DNA from: Streptomyces sp. NBC_00094
GTDB lineage: Bacteria; Actinomycetota; Actinomycetes; Streptomycetales; Streptomycetaceae
Assembly (NCBI RefSeq): GCF_026343125.1
Contig: NZ_JAPEMB010000001.1
Location: forward strand, 1,178,001-1,242,000
DNA: 64,000 nt
Direction of reading: 5' to 3'
Shown: positions 49,957 through 59,225 of the stretch, piece after piece
Position numbering within the stretch: position 1 is the stretch's first letter
How the letters are laid out: every line of letters starts with the position of its first letter
Program-made: the position numbers and the translations under genes
The notes under the pieces: generated by a model
What the model was told of the DNA's origin: nothing
What the model saw: only the letters and a program-made list of their open reading frames with translations
Database searches by the model: none

Positions 49957-51608
49957 TCATCGGGTGCGGAAGGCGTTCCGCAGCGTCTGGGTGAGGGTGT
50001 TGCCCTCGGTGTCGGTGAGTTCGGCGCGGAGCGAGACGGTGCCGCCGGGTCCGGGGGTGCGGAATCCGGCCAGGCCGTCGAGGACCGGGACCCGGGTCCA
50101 GGTGGTGCCGCCGTCCGTGGACACCGAGACGGCCAGGGAGCGGACGCCGGTCGTGGCCGCCGCGCCCTGAACCGTCACCGGGACGCGGAGCAGGGCTCCC
50201 GCCGGGGTGGTGCCGTCGAGGGCCAGGTCCGGGGCGAAGCGGACGGTGCTGAGCGGAATCGCGGTGGGGTGGGAGCTCGCCGCCGAGGTGAAGCTCCAGG
50301 ACGCGGTGGTGCGTCCGCCCGCCGTCGGGCCGCTGCCGTGGGTGGCCGTGGCGGTCAGCCGGTACGCGGCACGGCCGGGCGTGGTGGTGAACTCCGCGTG
50401 GCCGGGGGCGCCCTGCCGGGTGCCGGTCAGGACGGCGTCGCGGTGGAGCGTGGTGGTGGCGCCGTGGAAGCGTGGTGCGCTCGACACGTGGCCCTCGCCG
50501 TCGGCGAGCAGGGGGATGTCGAGGGCGAGGGTGTCACCGTCGCGGACGCCCGCGGGGCGGGCGCCGGGGGTCGTGTCGAGGGCCGGGCCGAAGACCGCGT
50601 TGTCGAAGGTGTGGGTGGTGGTGGCGCCCGCGCGGACCGGGAAGGCCTGCGCGGAGTAGCGGTTGGGCGGTGTCTCGGGGCCGGCGGGGGCCGCGTAGCC
50701 GACGTCCCACAGGCCGCGCTCGGGGGTCACGAGGAAGGTCGCGGTGGCGAGCTGCTGCAGGGGCTGGACGAGTCCGACGGTGGGGCCCGCGCTGGGCTGG
50801 ATCTCGACGAACCCGGTTCCGGTCCCTCCGCCCGGGGCGGCGGCGCGGGCCGTGACGGTGGCCAGCGCGCCGGGCGCGGGGTGCCGGACGAGGCCGGTCA
50901 GGGCGCGGTCGGAGGTGAAGGTGTAGCCGAGTGCGTAGTCGGCGCGCTCGCCCGACCAGTAGGTGTCGATCCACTCCCTGACCGAGCCCTGTTCGGCCGC
51001 GGGGCCGAGGTGGGCGACGCGGAGGCCTTCGCCGGACATCATGAGGTTCGCGGAGCGGGTCGTTCCGTCGTGGGTGGCCTCGACGAACGCCATGCTGCGG
51101 AGGTAGCGGGCTCCGGCTTCCTGTGGGCGTACGTCGACCGGGGCGGTGGTGCGGGCGTCGACCGTGACGGTCGTGTCGCGGTCCAGGTCCAGGCGCGGCT
51201 GGACGATCCAGTCGGTCCCGGAGTCCGGTTCCGTGCCGTCGAGGGTGGAGTCGAGCAGGTAGCGGCCCTCGGGCAGGCGGACGGTGACGGTGCCGGACTC
51301 GTCGTAGGGGGCAGCGGAGGTGTCGGCGCCTGGACCGGAGAGGCCGGAGACGTTCGTCCGGTACGTGCCGGTGGGGGCTCCGTCGCGGTCGAGGTGGCGG
51401 ATGGTCAGTGTGTACGTCTCCGGGGCGGCGGCCGCGGCGATCGCCGCGGGGGAAGGAGCGGCGACGGCGACGGCTGCGGCCGCCGCCGTGGCCAGGGTGC
51501 GCAGGGCTGAGAGCCGGGGCGTGCGCCGGGGCTCGGGTCGGGCCGTGTGGTCTCGGGGGGGCTGCCGGCGGGGTCGTACTCGGGGTGGTGTGTCGCGGGA
51601 TCGTTCAT
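49957..51608 (-). pseudogene. Exported beta-rich protein (S8 peptidase C-terminal-like), frame broken at N-terminus
   Basis: The main frame runs from about 51600 down to the stop at 49957 (up to about 545 residues) and reads as a real exported protein: hydrophobic AVAVAAPSPAAIAAAAAPETYTLTIRHLDRDG near the N-terminus, then beta-rich segments and a C-terminal SVSTDGGTTWTRVPVLDG. It resembles the region that follows the catalytic domain in Streptomyces S8 peptidases, but no Asp-His-Ser protease domain is present. This frame has no ATG, GTG or TTG upstream of residue MAFVEATHDG (51093); the only good start, ATG 51608 (MNDPATHHPEYD), is in another frame that stops at 51405. A one-base frameshift near 51480-51600 would join them. 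Confidence 0.65.
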
Positions 51609-51622
51609 GTCCAGCACTGCTC

Positions 51623-52906
51623 GTGCCGGGCGGGGTGTACGACGAGCACGCGCGGGTCCTGTACCACTACGCGTACCGGGTGTGCGGCGACCGGGCGGCG
51701 GCCGAGGACGTCGTCTCGGCCACCTTCCTGGAGGCGTGGCGCTGTCGCGGGAAGGTGCACGCCGACGGCGGGTCCTTGCGGCCGTGGCTGCTCGGCATCG
51801 CGACCAACGTCATGCGCGGTGCCGCTCGGGAGGCGCGTCGGCGCGACGCGACGCTGGCCCGGCTCCCCGAGCGCGGTGTGCTGCCCGACTTCGCCGACGA
51901 CGTCCTCGCCCGGATGACCGACGGGGAGCAGGTACGGGCCGCCCGCGCCGCGCTCGCCCGGCTCCGGCCCCTGGACGGCAGGCCCGCCAGGCGCCCGTGT
52001 GCCCCCCGTACGGTCCCCCGCTTCACCTGGATCGCCGCGCCCGCCGCCGCCTGCGCGCTCGTGGCCGGTGTCGTCGTCCTCGCTCCCCCGGAAGGTCCGG
52101 CCCGGCCTTCGGGCCGGGTGTCGGCCGCGCAGCCCTCGGCGGCCGACGCCGGGCGGGTCCTGTCCCGCGCCGCGCTCGCCGCCGCAGCCTCCCCTGCGCC
52201 TGATGCCCGGCCGCAGGACTTCGTCTACGTCAGGAGCCTCGTCGCCTACGCGGGGCGCGGCGCCGCTGGGGGCGCCGCCACGCTGCCGCCCGCCCGTCAG
52301 CGCGAGGTGTGGCTCTCCGCCGACGGCAGCCGCCCGGGGCTTCTCCGCGAGGGCGGTGCCGCCGACGCCGTGCTCTCCCCGCGCCTGCCCGTGTACGAGC
52401 TGGACCACCGCGGGGCCGGTCCGCGGCCGTCCGCCCTGGAGGCGGCGCCTCCCTCCGTCACGAACCCGACCCACGCGTACGTGGCCGCGCTGCCGACGGA
52501 TCCGGAAGCTCTGCTGCGGCTGATCCGGGAGGGGACCCGTGGGGACGGGAGCGATGCCGACCAGCGGGCCTTCCGGGCGATCGGGACCCTGCTCGCCGAG
52601 ACCTGGGCTCCCCCGAAGGTCACCGCCGCGCTGTACGAGGCCGCCGCGCGGGTCCCCGGCGTCGCCGTCCTGCCGTCCGCGAAGGACGCCGCCGGACGCG
52701 AGGGCGTCGCCGTCGCCCGTACCGCCGACGGCGAGCAGTCCCAGTGGATCTTCGACCGGACGACGTCGGCCTTCCTCTGCGAGCGCACCGTCCTGACGGA
52801 GACCACGGCGGCGGGCAGGAAGGGCACGGTGCTCGGGGTGTCCGCGGTCCTCGCCAAGGCCGCCGTCGCCCGGACCGGTGACCTGCCGGGCGCGCCCCGC
52901 TCCTGA
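51623..52906 (+). CDS. Fused ECF sigma factor (domain 2 only) and CU044_5270-like membrane protein
   Basis: 427 aa from GTG 51623 (GTG 51635 also possible). Residues about 5-110 are ECF sigma domain 2 (DEHARVLYHYAYRVCGDRAAAEDVVSATFLEAWR, then WLLGIATNVMRGAAREARRRD), but the usual 10-15 residues before it are missing. At ALARLRPLDG, where sigma domain 4 should begin, the sequence changes into PRFTWIAAPAAACALVAGVVVLAPP (a membrane span) and an exported domain of the CU044_5270 type, normally encoded by the next gene. The -35-recognition domain is absent, so it cannot act as a normal sigma factor. There is no stop or frameshift at the join. The start lies 14 bases from the divergent broken gene. 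Confidence 0.8.
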   Translation: MPGGVYDEHARVLYHYAYRVCGDRAAAEDVVSATFLEAWRCRGKVHADGGSLRPWLLGIATNVMRGAAREARRRDATLARLPERGVLPDFADDVLARMTDGEQVRAARAALARLRPLDGRPARRPCAPRTVPRFTWIAAPAAACALVAGVVVLAPPEGPARPSGRVSAAQPSAADAGRVLSRAALAAAASPAPDARPQDFVYVRSLVAYAGRGAAGGAATLPPARQREVWLSADGSRPGLLREGGAADAVLSPRLPVYELDHRGAGPRPSALEAAPPSVTNPTHAYVAALPTDPEALLRLIREGTRGDGSDADQRAFRAIGTLLAETWAPPKVTAALYEAAARVPGVAVLPSAKDAAGREGVAVARTADGEQSQWIFDRTTSAFLCERTVLTETTAAGRKGTVLGVSAVLAKAAVARTGDLPGAPRS

Positions 52907-52925
52907 GTCCCGCACACGGACGACG

Positions 52926-52956
52926 CGAGGCCGGTCCCCCGTTCCGGGACCGGCCT
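52926..52956. terminator. Bidirectional terminator hairpin
   Basis: Arms GAGGCCGGTCCC and GGGACCGGCCTC with a 7-base loop, between the convergent fusion gene and acetoacetyl-CoA synthetase. Confidence 0.85.
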
Positions 52957-52969
52957 CGGCTCGTGTGCG

Positions 52970-54940
52970 TCAGGACCTGCGGGTGGCCGCCAGGGTCTCG
53001 TAGAAGTGGAGGAGACCGAGGTTGTCGACCGAGCCGGCGTTGACGGCCTTGGCCAGGGGAGTGCCCTGGAGGAGGCGCTTGACCGGGACCTCGATGCGCT
53101 TGCCGGTGAGCGTGTGCGGGACGCCCGGCACCTCGATGATGTCGTCGGGAACGTGGCGCGGGGAGAGCTCGCTGCGGATCGTCCGCTTGATCTTGCCGAT
53201 GAGCTCGTCGTCCAGGGTGGCGCCCTCGACGAGGTGGACGAAGAGCGGCATCCAGTACCCGCCGTCCGGCTCCTCCAGGCCGATCACGAGGGATTCGCGG
53301 ATCTCCGGGAGGCGTTCGACGGCCTCATAGATATCGGCGCTCCCCATCCGGACGCCCTGCCGGTTGAGGGTGGAGTCGGAGCGGCCGTGGATGACGACGG
53401 AGCCGTGGTCGGTGATCGTGATCCAGTCGCCGTGGCGCCAGACGCCCGGGAACATCTCGAAGTAGCTGTCGCGGTAGCGGCTGCCGTCGGGGTCGTTCCA
53501 GAAGTGGATCGGCATGGACGGCATGGGGTTGGTGACGACGAGCTCGCCCACCTCGCCGATCACCGGCTTGCCGGAGGGGTCCCAGGACTGGAGGTCGGTG
53601 CCGAGGCCCGCCGCCTGGAGCTCGCCGATGTGAACGGGGAGCGTGGGGACGGCGCCCGCGAAGCAGGAGCAGACGTCCGTGCCGCCGCTGACGGAGGCGA
53701 TCCACAGGTCCTCGCGGACCTCGTCGTGGAGCCAGCGGAAGCCGTCGGGGGGCAGCGGGGAACCGGTGGTGGCCACGCACTTCACGGCCGACAGGTCGAA
53801 GTCCCGGCCCGGGTGCACGTCGGCCTTCGCGCAGGCCATCACGTACGCGGCGGAGGTGCCGTACAGGGTGGCGCCGGTGCGTTCGGCGACGCGCCACTGG
53901 GCGCCGGTGTCGGGGTAGCCCGGGCTGCCGTCGTACAGGACGACGGTCGTACCGGTGAGCAGGCCGGAGACGAGGAAGTTCCACATCATCCAGCCGGTGG
54001 AGGTGTACCAGAAGAACACGTCCTCGGGCCCGAGGTCGCAGTGGAGGCCCAGCTGCTTGACGTGCTCGACGAGGATGCCGCCCTGGGACTGGACGATCGC
54101 CTTCGGCAGGCCGGTGGTGCCGGAGGAGTACAGGACCCAGAGGGGGTGGGCGAACGGGACCTGCTCGTAGACCGGCTCGACGTCGCCGGCGACGAGGTCG
54201 TCCCAGGCGAGGGTGCCCTCGGGGGCCGGGGTGCCGAGCAGCGGGACGTGGACGACCGCGCGGAGGGTGGGGAGTTCGGAGCGGAGTTCGGCGACGGTCT
54301 CGCGGCGGTCGTGCTCCTTGCCTCCGTAGCGGTAGCCGTCGACGGTGAAGAGGACGACCGGCTCGACCTGCTGGAAGCGGTCGAGGACGCTGCGGGCGCC
54401 GAAGTCCGGGGCGCAGGAGGTCCACACGGCGCCGACGGCGGCGGTGGCGAGGAGGGCGACGACGGACTGCGGGACGTTCGGCAGGTAGCCGCTGATCCGG
54501 TCGCCGGGGCGTACGCCGAGGGTGCGCAGTTCGGCGGCGAGGGAGCCGACCTGGCGGCGGAGCTCGGCCCAGGTGGTCGGCACGGGCTCATGTGTCTCGT
54601 CCACATGGAGCAGGGCCGTGTCGTGGGGGCGCTCGGCGGCGGCGCGCAGGGCGTGCTCGGCGTAGTTGAGGGTGGCGCCGGGGAACCAGTCGGCGCCGGG
54701 CATGGAGCGGTCGCCCAGGACCCGCTCGTACGGGGTGGAGAAGCGGACGTCGAACCACTCGACGACGGCCTGCCAGAAGGATTCGAGCTCCTCGACCGAC
54801 CAGCGGTGGAGCGCCGGGTACCCGCCCTCGGCGGGGGCGCCGTGGTGCTCCGCCGCCCAGGCCTGGAAGCGGGTGACGGCGGCCGCGGCGATGCGGTCAC
54901 CGTCCGGCTGCCAGAGCGGCTCGGTCTGGGCTGATGTCAT
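52970..54940 (-). CDS. Acetoacetyl-CoA synthetase (acetoacetate-CoA ligase)
   Basis: 656 aa from ATG 54940 (GGGAGC upstream), the normal length. ANL-family adenylating enzyme that activates acetoacetate with ATP and CoA. Motifs: LWVLYSSGTTGLPKAIVQSQGG (P-loop), YTSTGWMMWNFLV, WRHGDWITITDHGSVVIHGRSDSTLNRQGVRMGSADIY (adenylation and hinge), and the acetylatable Lys in PHTLTGKRIEVPVKRLL near the C-terminus. The N-terminal GYPALHRWSVEELESFWQAVVEWFDV is specific to the AACS group. It is a monocistronic unit divergent from GH31. Confidence 0.95.
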   Translation of the reverse strand: MTSAQTEPLWQPDGDRIAAAAVTRFQAWAAEHHGAPAEGGYPALHRWSVEELESFWQAVVEWFDVRFSTPYERVLGDRSMPGADWFPGATLNYAEHALRAAAERPHDTALLHVDETHEPVPTTWAELRRQVGSLAAELRTLGVRPGDRISGYLPNVPQSVVALLATAAVGAVWTSCAPDFGARSVLDRFQQVEPVVLFTVDGYRYGGKEHDRRETVAELRSELPTLRAVVHVPLLGTPAPEGTLAWDDLVAGDVEPVYEQVPFAHPLWVLYSSGTTGLPKAIVQSQGGILVEHVKQLGLHCDLGPEDVFFWYTSTGWMMWNFLVSGLLTGTTVVLYDGSPGYPDTGAQWRVAERTGATLYGTSAAYVMACAKADVHPGRDFDLSAVKCVATTGSPLPPDGFRWLHDEVREDLWIASVSGGTDVCSCFAGAVPTLPVHIGELQAAGLGTDLQSWDPSGKPVIGEVGELVVTNPMPSMPIHFWNDPDGSRYRDSYFEMFPGVWRHGDWITITDHGSVVIHGRSDSTLNRQGVRMGSADIYEAVERLPEIRESLVIGLEEPDGGYWMPLFVHLVEGATLDDELIGKIKRTIRSELSPRHVPDDIIEVPGVPHTLTGKRIEVPVKRLLQGTPLAKAVNAGSVDNLGLLHFYETLAATRRS

Positions 54941-55154
54941 GAGGGTGCTCCCTGGCTGTACGCGGGGTCGGCGTGTGTCCCGCGCACGTGCTGGGGTGTG
55001 CGCGTGACGCGGCTGACAGGACGATGCCATGTGATCGTCTTTCGCACCAGCTCTCTCCACCCATGGTCGGGTAGTTGAATATGTGCCCCCACCACGGGTG
55101 AACGGCAGTTGAACGGAGCTCGTATCGCCCCTGGTGGCTGGCAGGGTGATCACC

Positions 55155-57584
55155 ATGGACGGTCGGGAACTGGTGCGTTCGATCAAGGTGTTCGGCTCTG
55201 TGCGGGGTTTGCGGACGGTACGGGCGGCGTGGCGGCAACGGCGCACGGACGCGTGGGGGCTGCCGCCGAGGGGGGCGGAGCGGGCTCGGGTGCCGGGGCT
55301 CGCGACGGAGGCGGAGGCGCTGCCGGGCGGGGGGATCGTCCGGTTCGCGCGTTCCTCGCTGCGGATCTGCGTGTCGGCGGGCGGGGCGGTGTTCTGGGGC
55401 TGGGACGGGGCCGAGCCCGAGCCGTCGTACGCGCTGGCCGGCGAGGGGCCGGAGCCCGACCTGCGGGCCTCGCTCGAACCGGACACGGACGGTGGGTGGC
55501 GGATCGTCTCGGAGCGGGTGACGGTGGCGGTCTCCCGTCACGGGGCGGTGGAGATCCGCACGCCGGGTGGGGTGATGCTGCGGCGGGATCTGCCGCCGCG
55601 TTGGTGGGAGCCGGTGGGGGGTGCCGGGCAGGTCGCCGGTGCCGGTGCGGAGCCGGTGAGGGGTGCCGAGCAGGTTGAGGGCGCCGGCGCGGAGCCGGTG
55701 GGGTCGGACGCGCGGTGGGTCCAGCGCAGTGAGGTGCCGGCGGACGCGCGGTTCTTCGGTCTCGGCGGGCGGTCGGCGGGGCCGCGCCTGCGGGACGGCT
55801 CGTACCGGCTGTGGAACACCGACCCCAAGGGGGGCTTCGTCCCCGGCGACGATCCGCTGTACCTCACCATGCCCGTGCAGTTCGTCGTCTCGGACGCCGG
55901 TACGCACCTGGCGTTCCACGACAACTCCTGGGACGGGCGGGTCACCCTCGCCGAGGGCGAGGAGGGTGCCGGGTCGGGGCACGACCGGCCGGGGACCAGC
56001 GAGGTCCGGATGGACGGCGGGCCCCTGCGCTGCTGGGTGGTGGTCGGTACCCCCGCGCGCGTGCTGCACGGCTGGGCGGCGCTCACGGGCGCGCCCGCGC
56101 TGCCGCCCTCCTGGGCGCTCGGTCCCCAGCACGCGCGCTGGGGCTTCGGCAGCGCGCGGGAGGTACGGCGGGTGGTGGCCGGGTACCGGGAGCGGGGGCT
56201 CCCCCTGTCCGCCGTTCACCTGGACATCGACCACTACGACGGGCACCGGGTGTTCACGGTGGACCGGGAGCGGTTCCCGGACCTGCCGGGGCTCGCGGCG
56301 GAGCTGCGGGAGCAGGGCGTGCGGCTCGTGTCGATCGTCGACCCGGCGGTGAAGGCCGAGGTGGGGAACGCGGTGTACGACAGCGGGCGGGCGGTCGGGG
56401 CCTTCGTCCGGGACGCGCGGGGCGGGGAGGTCCACGGGGAGGTGTGGCCCGGTGCGTGCGCGTATCCGGACTTCACCGATCCGGCGGTACGGGAGTGGTG
56501 GGGCGGCCTGTACGAGGAGCGGCTGCGGCAGGGCTTCGCCGGGGTGTGGCACGACATGAACGAGCCGGTGTCCTTCGCGCCCTTCGGCGACATGACGCTG
56601 CCGCGGTCGGCGCGCCACGCGCTGGACGGGCGGGGCGGCGACCATCGCGAGGCGCACAACCTGTACGGGCTCACGATGGCCCGGGCCGGGTACGAGGGGC
56701 TGCGTCGGCTGCGGCCCGACGAACGCCCCTTCCTCTTCTCCCGTTCGGGCTGGGCCGGCATGCAGCGGTACGGCGGGACCTGGTCGGGTGACGTGTCGAC
56801 CGGGTGGCCGGGGCTGCGGGCCTCGCTCTCGCTGGTGCTGGGGCTCGGGCTGTGCGGGGTGCCGTACTCGGGGCCGGACGTGGGCGGTTTCGACGGGAGT
56901 CCGTCGCCCGAGCTGTACCTGCGCTGGTTCCAGCTGGGGGCGTGGCTGCCGTTCTTCCGCACCCACTCGGCGATCGACGCGGGGCGGCGCGAGCCGTGGG
57001 AGTTCGGCCCCGAGGTCCTGGAGCACGCGCGCGTGGCGCTGGCCGAGCGGGAGCGGCTGCGGCCGTACTTCGAGACGCTGGCCCGGCTCGCCCGGATGAC
57101 GGGGGCTCCGTACGTGCGCCCGGTGTGGTGGGGGACGCCGGAGGACCGGGCGCTGCGCGACTGCGAGGACGCGTTCCTGCTGGGTGACGCGCTGCTGGTG
57201 GCGCCGGTCCTGACCCGGGGCGCTGACCGGCGCGCGGTGCGGCTGCCGCGCGGCCGCTGGTACGACACGGCGACGGGGCAGGCGTACGAGGGGCCGGGGC
57301 AGGTGCTGCTCGACGCGCCGCTGTCGCGGGTGCCGGTGCTGGCCCGGGCGGGGGCGGTGCTCCCGGTGCGGGGCGAGGGGGGCGGCCAGGCCCTGGAGGT
57401 CTGGGCGCCGGCGGCGGGGCGGACGGGCGGTGGGCTCGTCGTGCGGGACACCGGGGACGGCTGGGAGCCGGCCGAGATCGAGCGGTACCAGTCGCGGCTC
57501 GTGGACGGCCGGGTGGTGGTGGAGAGGGTGACGGACGACGGGGTCGAGGCGGTGGGGCTGCCGGTGCGGGTGCGGGGGGTGTGA
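55155..57584 (+). CDS. Glycoside hydrolase family 31 (alpha-glucosidase/xylosidase type)
   Basis: 809 aa from ATG 55155 (MDGRELVRSIKVFGS), AGGGTG upstream; ATG 55134 is possible. GH31 (beta/alpha)8 enzyme. The nucleophile Asp lies in WHDMNEP (about Asp467) and the acid/base Asp in TWSGDVSTGW (about Asp546). RTHSAIDAGRREPWEFGPE and the C-terminal beta domains are present. No signal peptide, so it acts inside the cell. A low-complexity insert (AGAGAEPVRGAEQVEGAGAEP, residues about 160-182) interrupts the N-terminal beta domain. Substrate: alpha-glucosides; exact linkage unknown. Confidence 0.94.
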   Translation: MDGRELVRSIKVFGSVRGLRTVRAAWRQRRTDAWGLPPRGAERARVPGLATEAEALPGGGIVRFARSSLRICVSAGGAVFWGWDGAEPEPSYALAGEGPEPDLRASLEPDTDGGWRIVSERVTVAVSRHGAVEIRTPGGVMLRRDLPPRWWEPVGGAGQVAGAGAEPVRGAEQVEGAGAEPVGSDARWVQRSEVPADARFFGLGGRSAGPRLRDGSYRLWNTDPKGGFVPGDDPLYLTMPVQFVVSDAGTHLAFHDNSWDGRVTLAEGEEGAGSGHDRPGTSEVRMDGGPLRCWVVVGTPARVLHGWAALTGAPALPPSWALGPQHARWGFGSAREVRRVVAGYRERGLPLSAVHLDIDHYDGHRVFTVDRERFPDLPGLAAELREQGVRLVSIVDPAVKAEVGNAVYDSGRAVGAFVRDARGGEVHGEVWPGACAYPDFTDPAVREWWGGLYEERLRQGFAGVWHDMNEPVSFAPFGDMTLPRSARHALDGRGGDHREAHNLYGLTMARAGYEGLRRLRPDERPFLFSRSGWAGMQRYGGTWSGDVSTGWPGLRASLSLVLGLGLCGVPYSGPDVGGFDGSPSPELYLRWFQLGAWLPFFRTHSAIDAGRREPWEFGPEVLEHARVALAERERLRPYFETLARLARMTGAPYVRPVWWGTPEDRALRDCEDAFLLGDALLVAPVLTRGADRRAVRLPRGRWYDTATGQAYEGPGQVLLDAPLSRVPVLARAGAVLPVRGEGGGQALEVWAPAAGRTGGGLVVRDTGDGWEPAEIERYQSRLVDGRVVVERVTDDGVEAVGLPVRVRGV

Positions 57585-57687
57585 GGGGCGGGCCGGCGGG
57601 GTGGATGGCGCCCGCCGGTTCCGGGCCTGGCTCGGGCGGTGGCCGGGCTGACAAGGCTGGTGGGGGAAGGGCTCGGGTGACGGTTCC

Positions 57688-58188
57688 TCAGCCGTACGAT
57701 CCCGCGAACCACTTCCGTACCGCCTCCGTGTGGAGCGGGAAGGCCAGGTCCTCCGGAGCGTGGAGCAGGTGGTGGCCGCTCGTCTCGTCCGTCGGGGTCG
57801 ACGGCGGGAGGGTCGCGGCCGGGCGGGGCGGGAGGAGGCCGAAAAGCAGCAGGTGGCCTGCCGGGGAGCTCATCGCGTCGGCCAGGCGGACCTCCTCGGC
57901 GGAGGTCTCGATGCCGGTCTCCTCGCGCAGTTCGCGGGCGACGGCGGCGCGCCAGTCCTCGGCGTGGTCGATGAAACCGCCGGGCAGCGCGACCCCGCCC
58001 CGGCAGGGCTCGATGGTGCGGGTGATGACGACGAGCCCTGTCCGCCGGTCCCCGTCCGTGACCGGGAGGAGGGCGACGGCGACGGGCAGCGGGTTGCGGT
58101 AGGCGGTGTGGCCGCAGGCCGGGCAGGTGCGGGGCCAGCCGGCGCCGGTCGGGTGCGCGGCGCCGCAGGCGGTGCAGTGGGAGTCCAT
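57688..58188 (-). CDS. NUDIX hydrolase with zinc ribbon
   Basis: 166 aa from ATG 58188 (MDSHCTACGAAHPTG); an upstream ATG at 58251 would overlap the divergent gene start. The N-terminal zinc ribbon has CTACG and CPACG pairs (NADH-pyrophosphatase-like). The complete Nudix box runs from GGFIDHAEDW through ARELREETGI (about residues 73-95). It hydrolyses nucleoside-diphosphate-linked substrates with Mg2+. The substrate is not readable. Divergent from the VanX-like gene. Confidence 0.9.
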   Translation of the reverse strand: MDSHCTACGAAHPTGAGWPRTCPACGHTAYRNPLPVAVALLPVTDGDRRTGLVVITRTIEPCRGGVALPGGFIDHAEDWRAAVARELREETGIETSAEEVRLADAMSSPAGHLLLFGLLPPRPAATLPPSTPTDETSGHHLLHAPEDLAFPLHTEAVRKWFAGSYG

Positions 58189-58249
58189 CACGAGCCGACC
58201 GTATGCGATCACCCTTTCCCGGCGCTGCGGGAACTGATAGACGGTGCCC

Positions 58250-59083
58250 ATGACAGGACCTATGACAGGACTCGGTTCCGCACTCCGTACCCTCGCCGTC
58301 GCTGCCGCGGCGGGTCTGCTCGCCGCGACGGGCGTCGTCGCCGCCCCCGCTCCCCCGGCCTCCGCCGCGCCGGAGCCCAAGGCTCCACGGGAGTTCGTGG
58401 CCCTGAGCGCGGTGGACCGGACGATCCTCCAGGAGATGCGCTACACGACGGCGCACAACTTCGTGGGCGAGCCGATCGACGGCTACCGGCAGCCGCTGTG
58501 CATCCTGACCCGGCCGACCGCCGAGGCGCTGCACCGGGCGCAGGTGGGGCTGCTTGCCCGGGGCTACACGCTGAAGGTGTACGACTGCTACCGGCCGCAG
58601 CGGGCGGTCGACCACTTCGTGCGCTGGGCGAAGGACCTGGACGACGAGCGCACGAAGGGCGAGTTCTATCCGCTCGTCGACAAGTCCCGGCTGTTCGCCG
58701 ACGGTTACATCGCGGAGAAGTCCGGGCACAGCAGGGGCTCGACGGTGGATCTGACGATCGTGCGGCTGCCGGCCGCACGCACGCGCGCGTATGTGCCGGG
58801 CGAGGACCTGGTGGAGTGTTACGCGCCCCGGGAGGAGCGGTTCCCGGACAACTCCGTGGACATGGGGACCGGGTACGACTGCTTCGACACGCGCTCGCAC
58901 ACCGACGACCCACGGATCCAGGGGGTGCAGCGGGACAACCGGCAGCTCCTCAAGGGGGTGCTCGCGGAGCAGGGGTTCGTGAACCTGCCCGAGGAGTGGT
59001 GGCACTTCACCTTCAAGCCGGAGCCGTTCCCGAACACGTTCTTCGACTTTCCGGTGGCGCGGAGGTCGGTGGCGGGGCACTGA
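58250..59083 (+). CDS. Exported M15-family D-Ala-D-Ala dipeptidase (VanX-like)
   Basis: 277 aa from ATG 58250; GTG 58244 and ATG 58262 (best ribosome site, AGGACCT) are alternatives. A Sec signal (ALRTLAVAAAAGLLAATGVVAAPAPPASAAP) is followed by the VanX/DdpX catalytic region: metal ligands in SGHSRGSTVDLTI (His160, Asp167), DMGTGYDCFDTRSH, and EEWWHFTF (Glu249, His252). It is therefore probably an extracytoplasmic zinc dipeptidase acting on peptidoglycan peptides, not a cytoplasmic vancomycin-resistance enzyme. No vanH/vanA genes are nearby. The 3' end has been duplicated just after the stop. Confidence 0.93.
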   Translation: MTGPMTGLGSALRTLAVAAAAGLLAATGVVAAPAPPASAAPEPKAPREFVALSAVDRTILQEMRYTTAHNFVGEPIDGYRQPLCILTRPTAEALHRAQVGLLARGYTLKVYDCYRPQRAVDHFVRWAKDLDDERTKGEFYPLVDKSRLFADGYIAEKSGHSRGSTVDLTIVRLPAARTRAYVPGEDLVECYAPREERFPDNSVDMGTGYDCFDTRSHTDDPRIQGVQRDNRQLLKGVLAEQGFVNLPEEWWHFTFKPEPFPNTFFDFPVARRSVAGH

Positions 59084-59132
59084 GCCGCCGGCTTTCCGGT
59101 GGCGCGGAAGTCGGTGACCGGGCACTGAGCCG
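59047..59132 (+). repeat. Direct duplication of the gene end
   Basis: 41 bases around the stop of the VanX-like gene (59047-59087) recur at 59092-59132 with four changes; period 45. The second copy repeats the sequence for FPVARRSV and the TGA but is outside the gene. Confidence 0.9.
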
Positions 59133-59225
59133 TCCGTTCGCCGGGCCTTCTCAGGCACGTCGTCCCGTGGCACACTTCTGACGGTTCGTCAGATCTGCTC
59201 GCTCGGCACGGCTCGGGAGGCCTTG

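Noticed and set aside
58250..59083. Vancomycin resistance cluster
   Set aside because: Only a VanX-like dipeptidase with a signal peptide is present; no vanH, vanA, vanR or vanS nearby.
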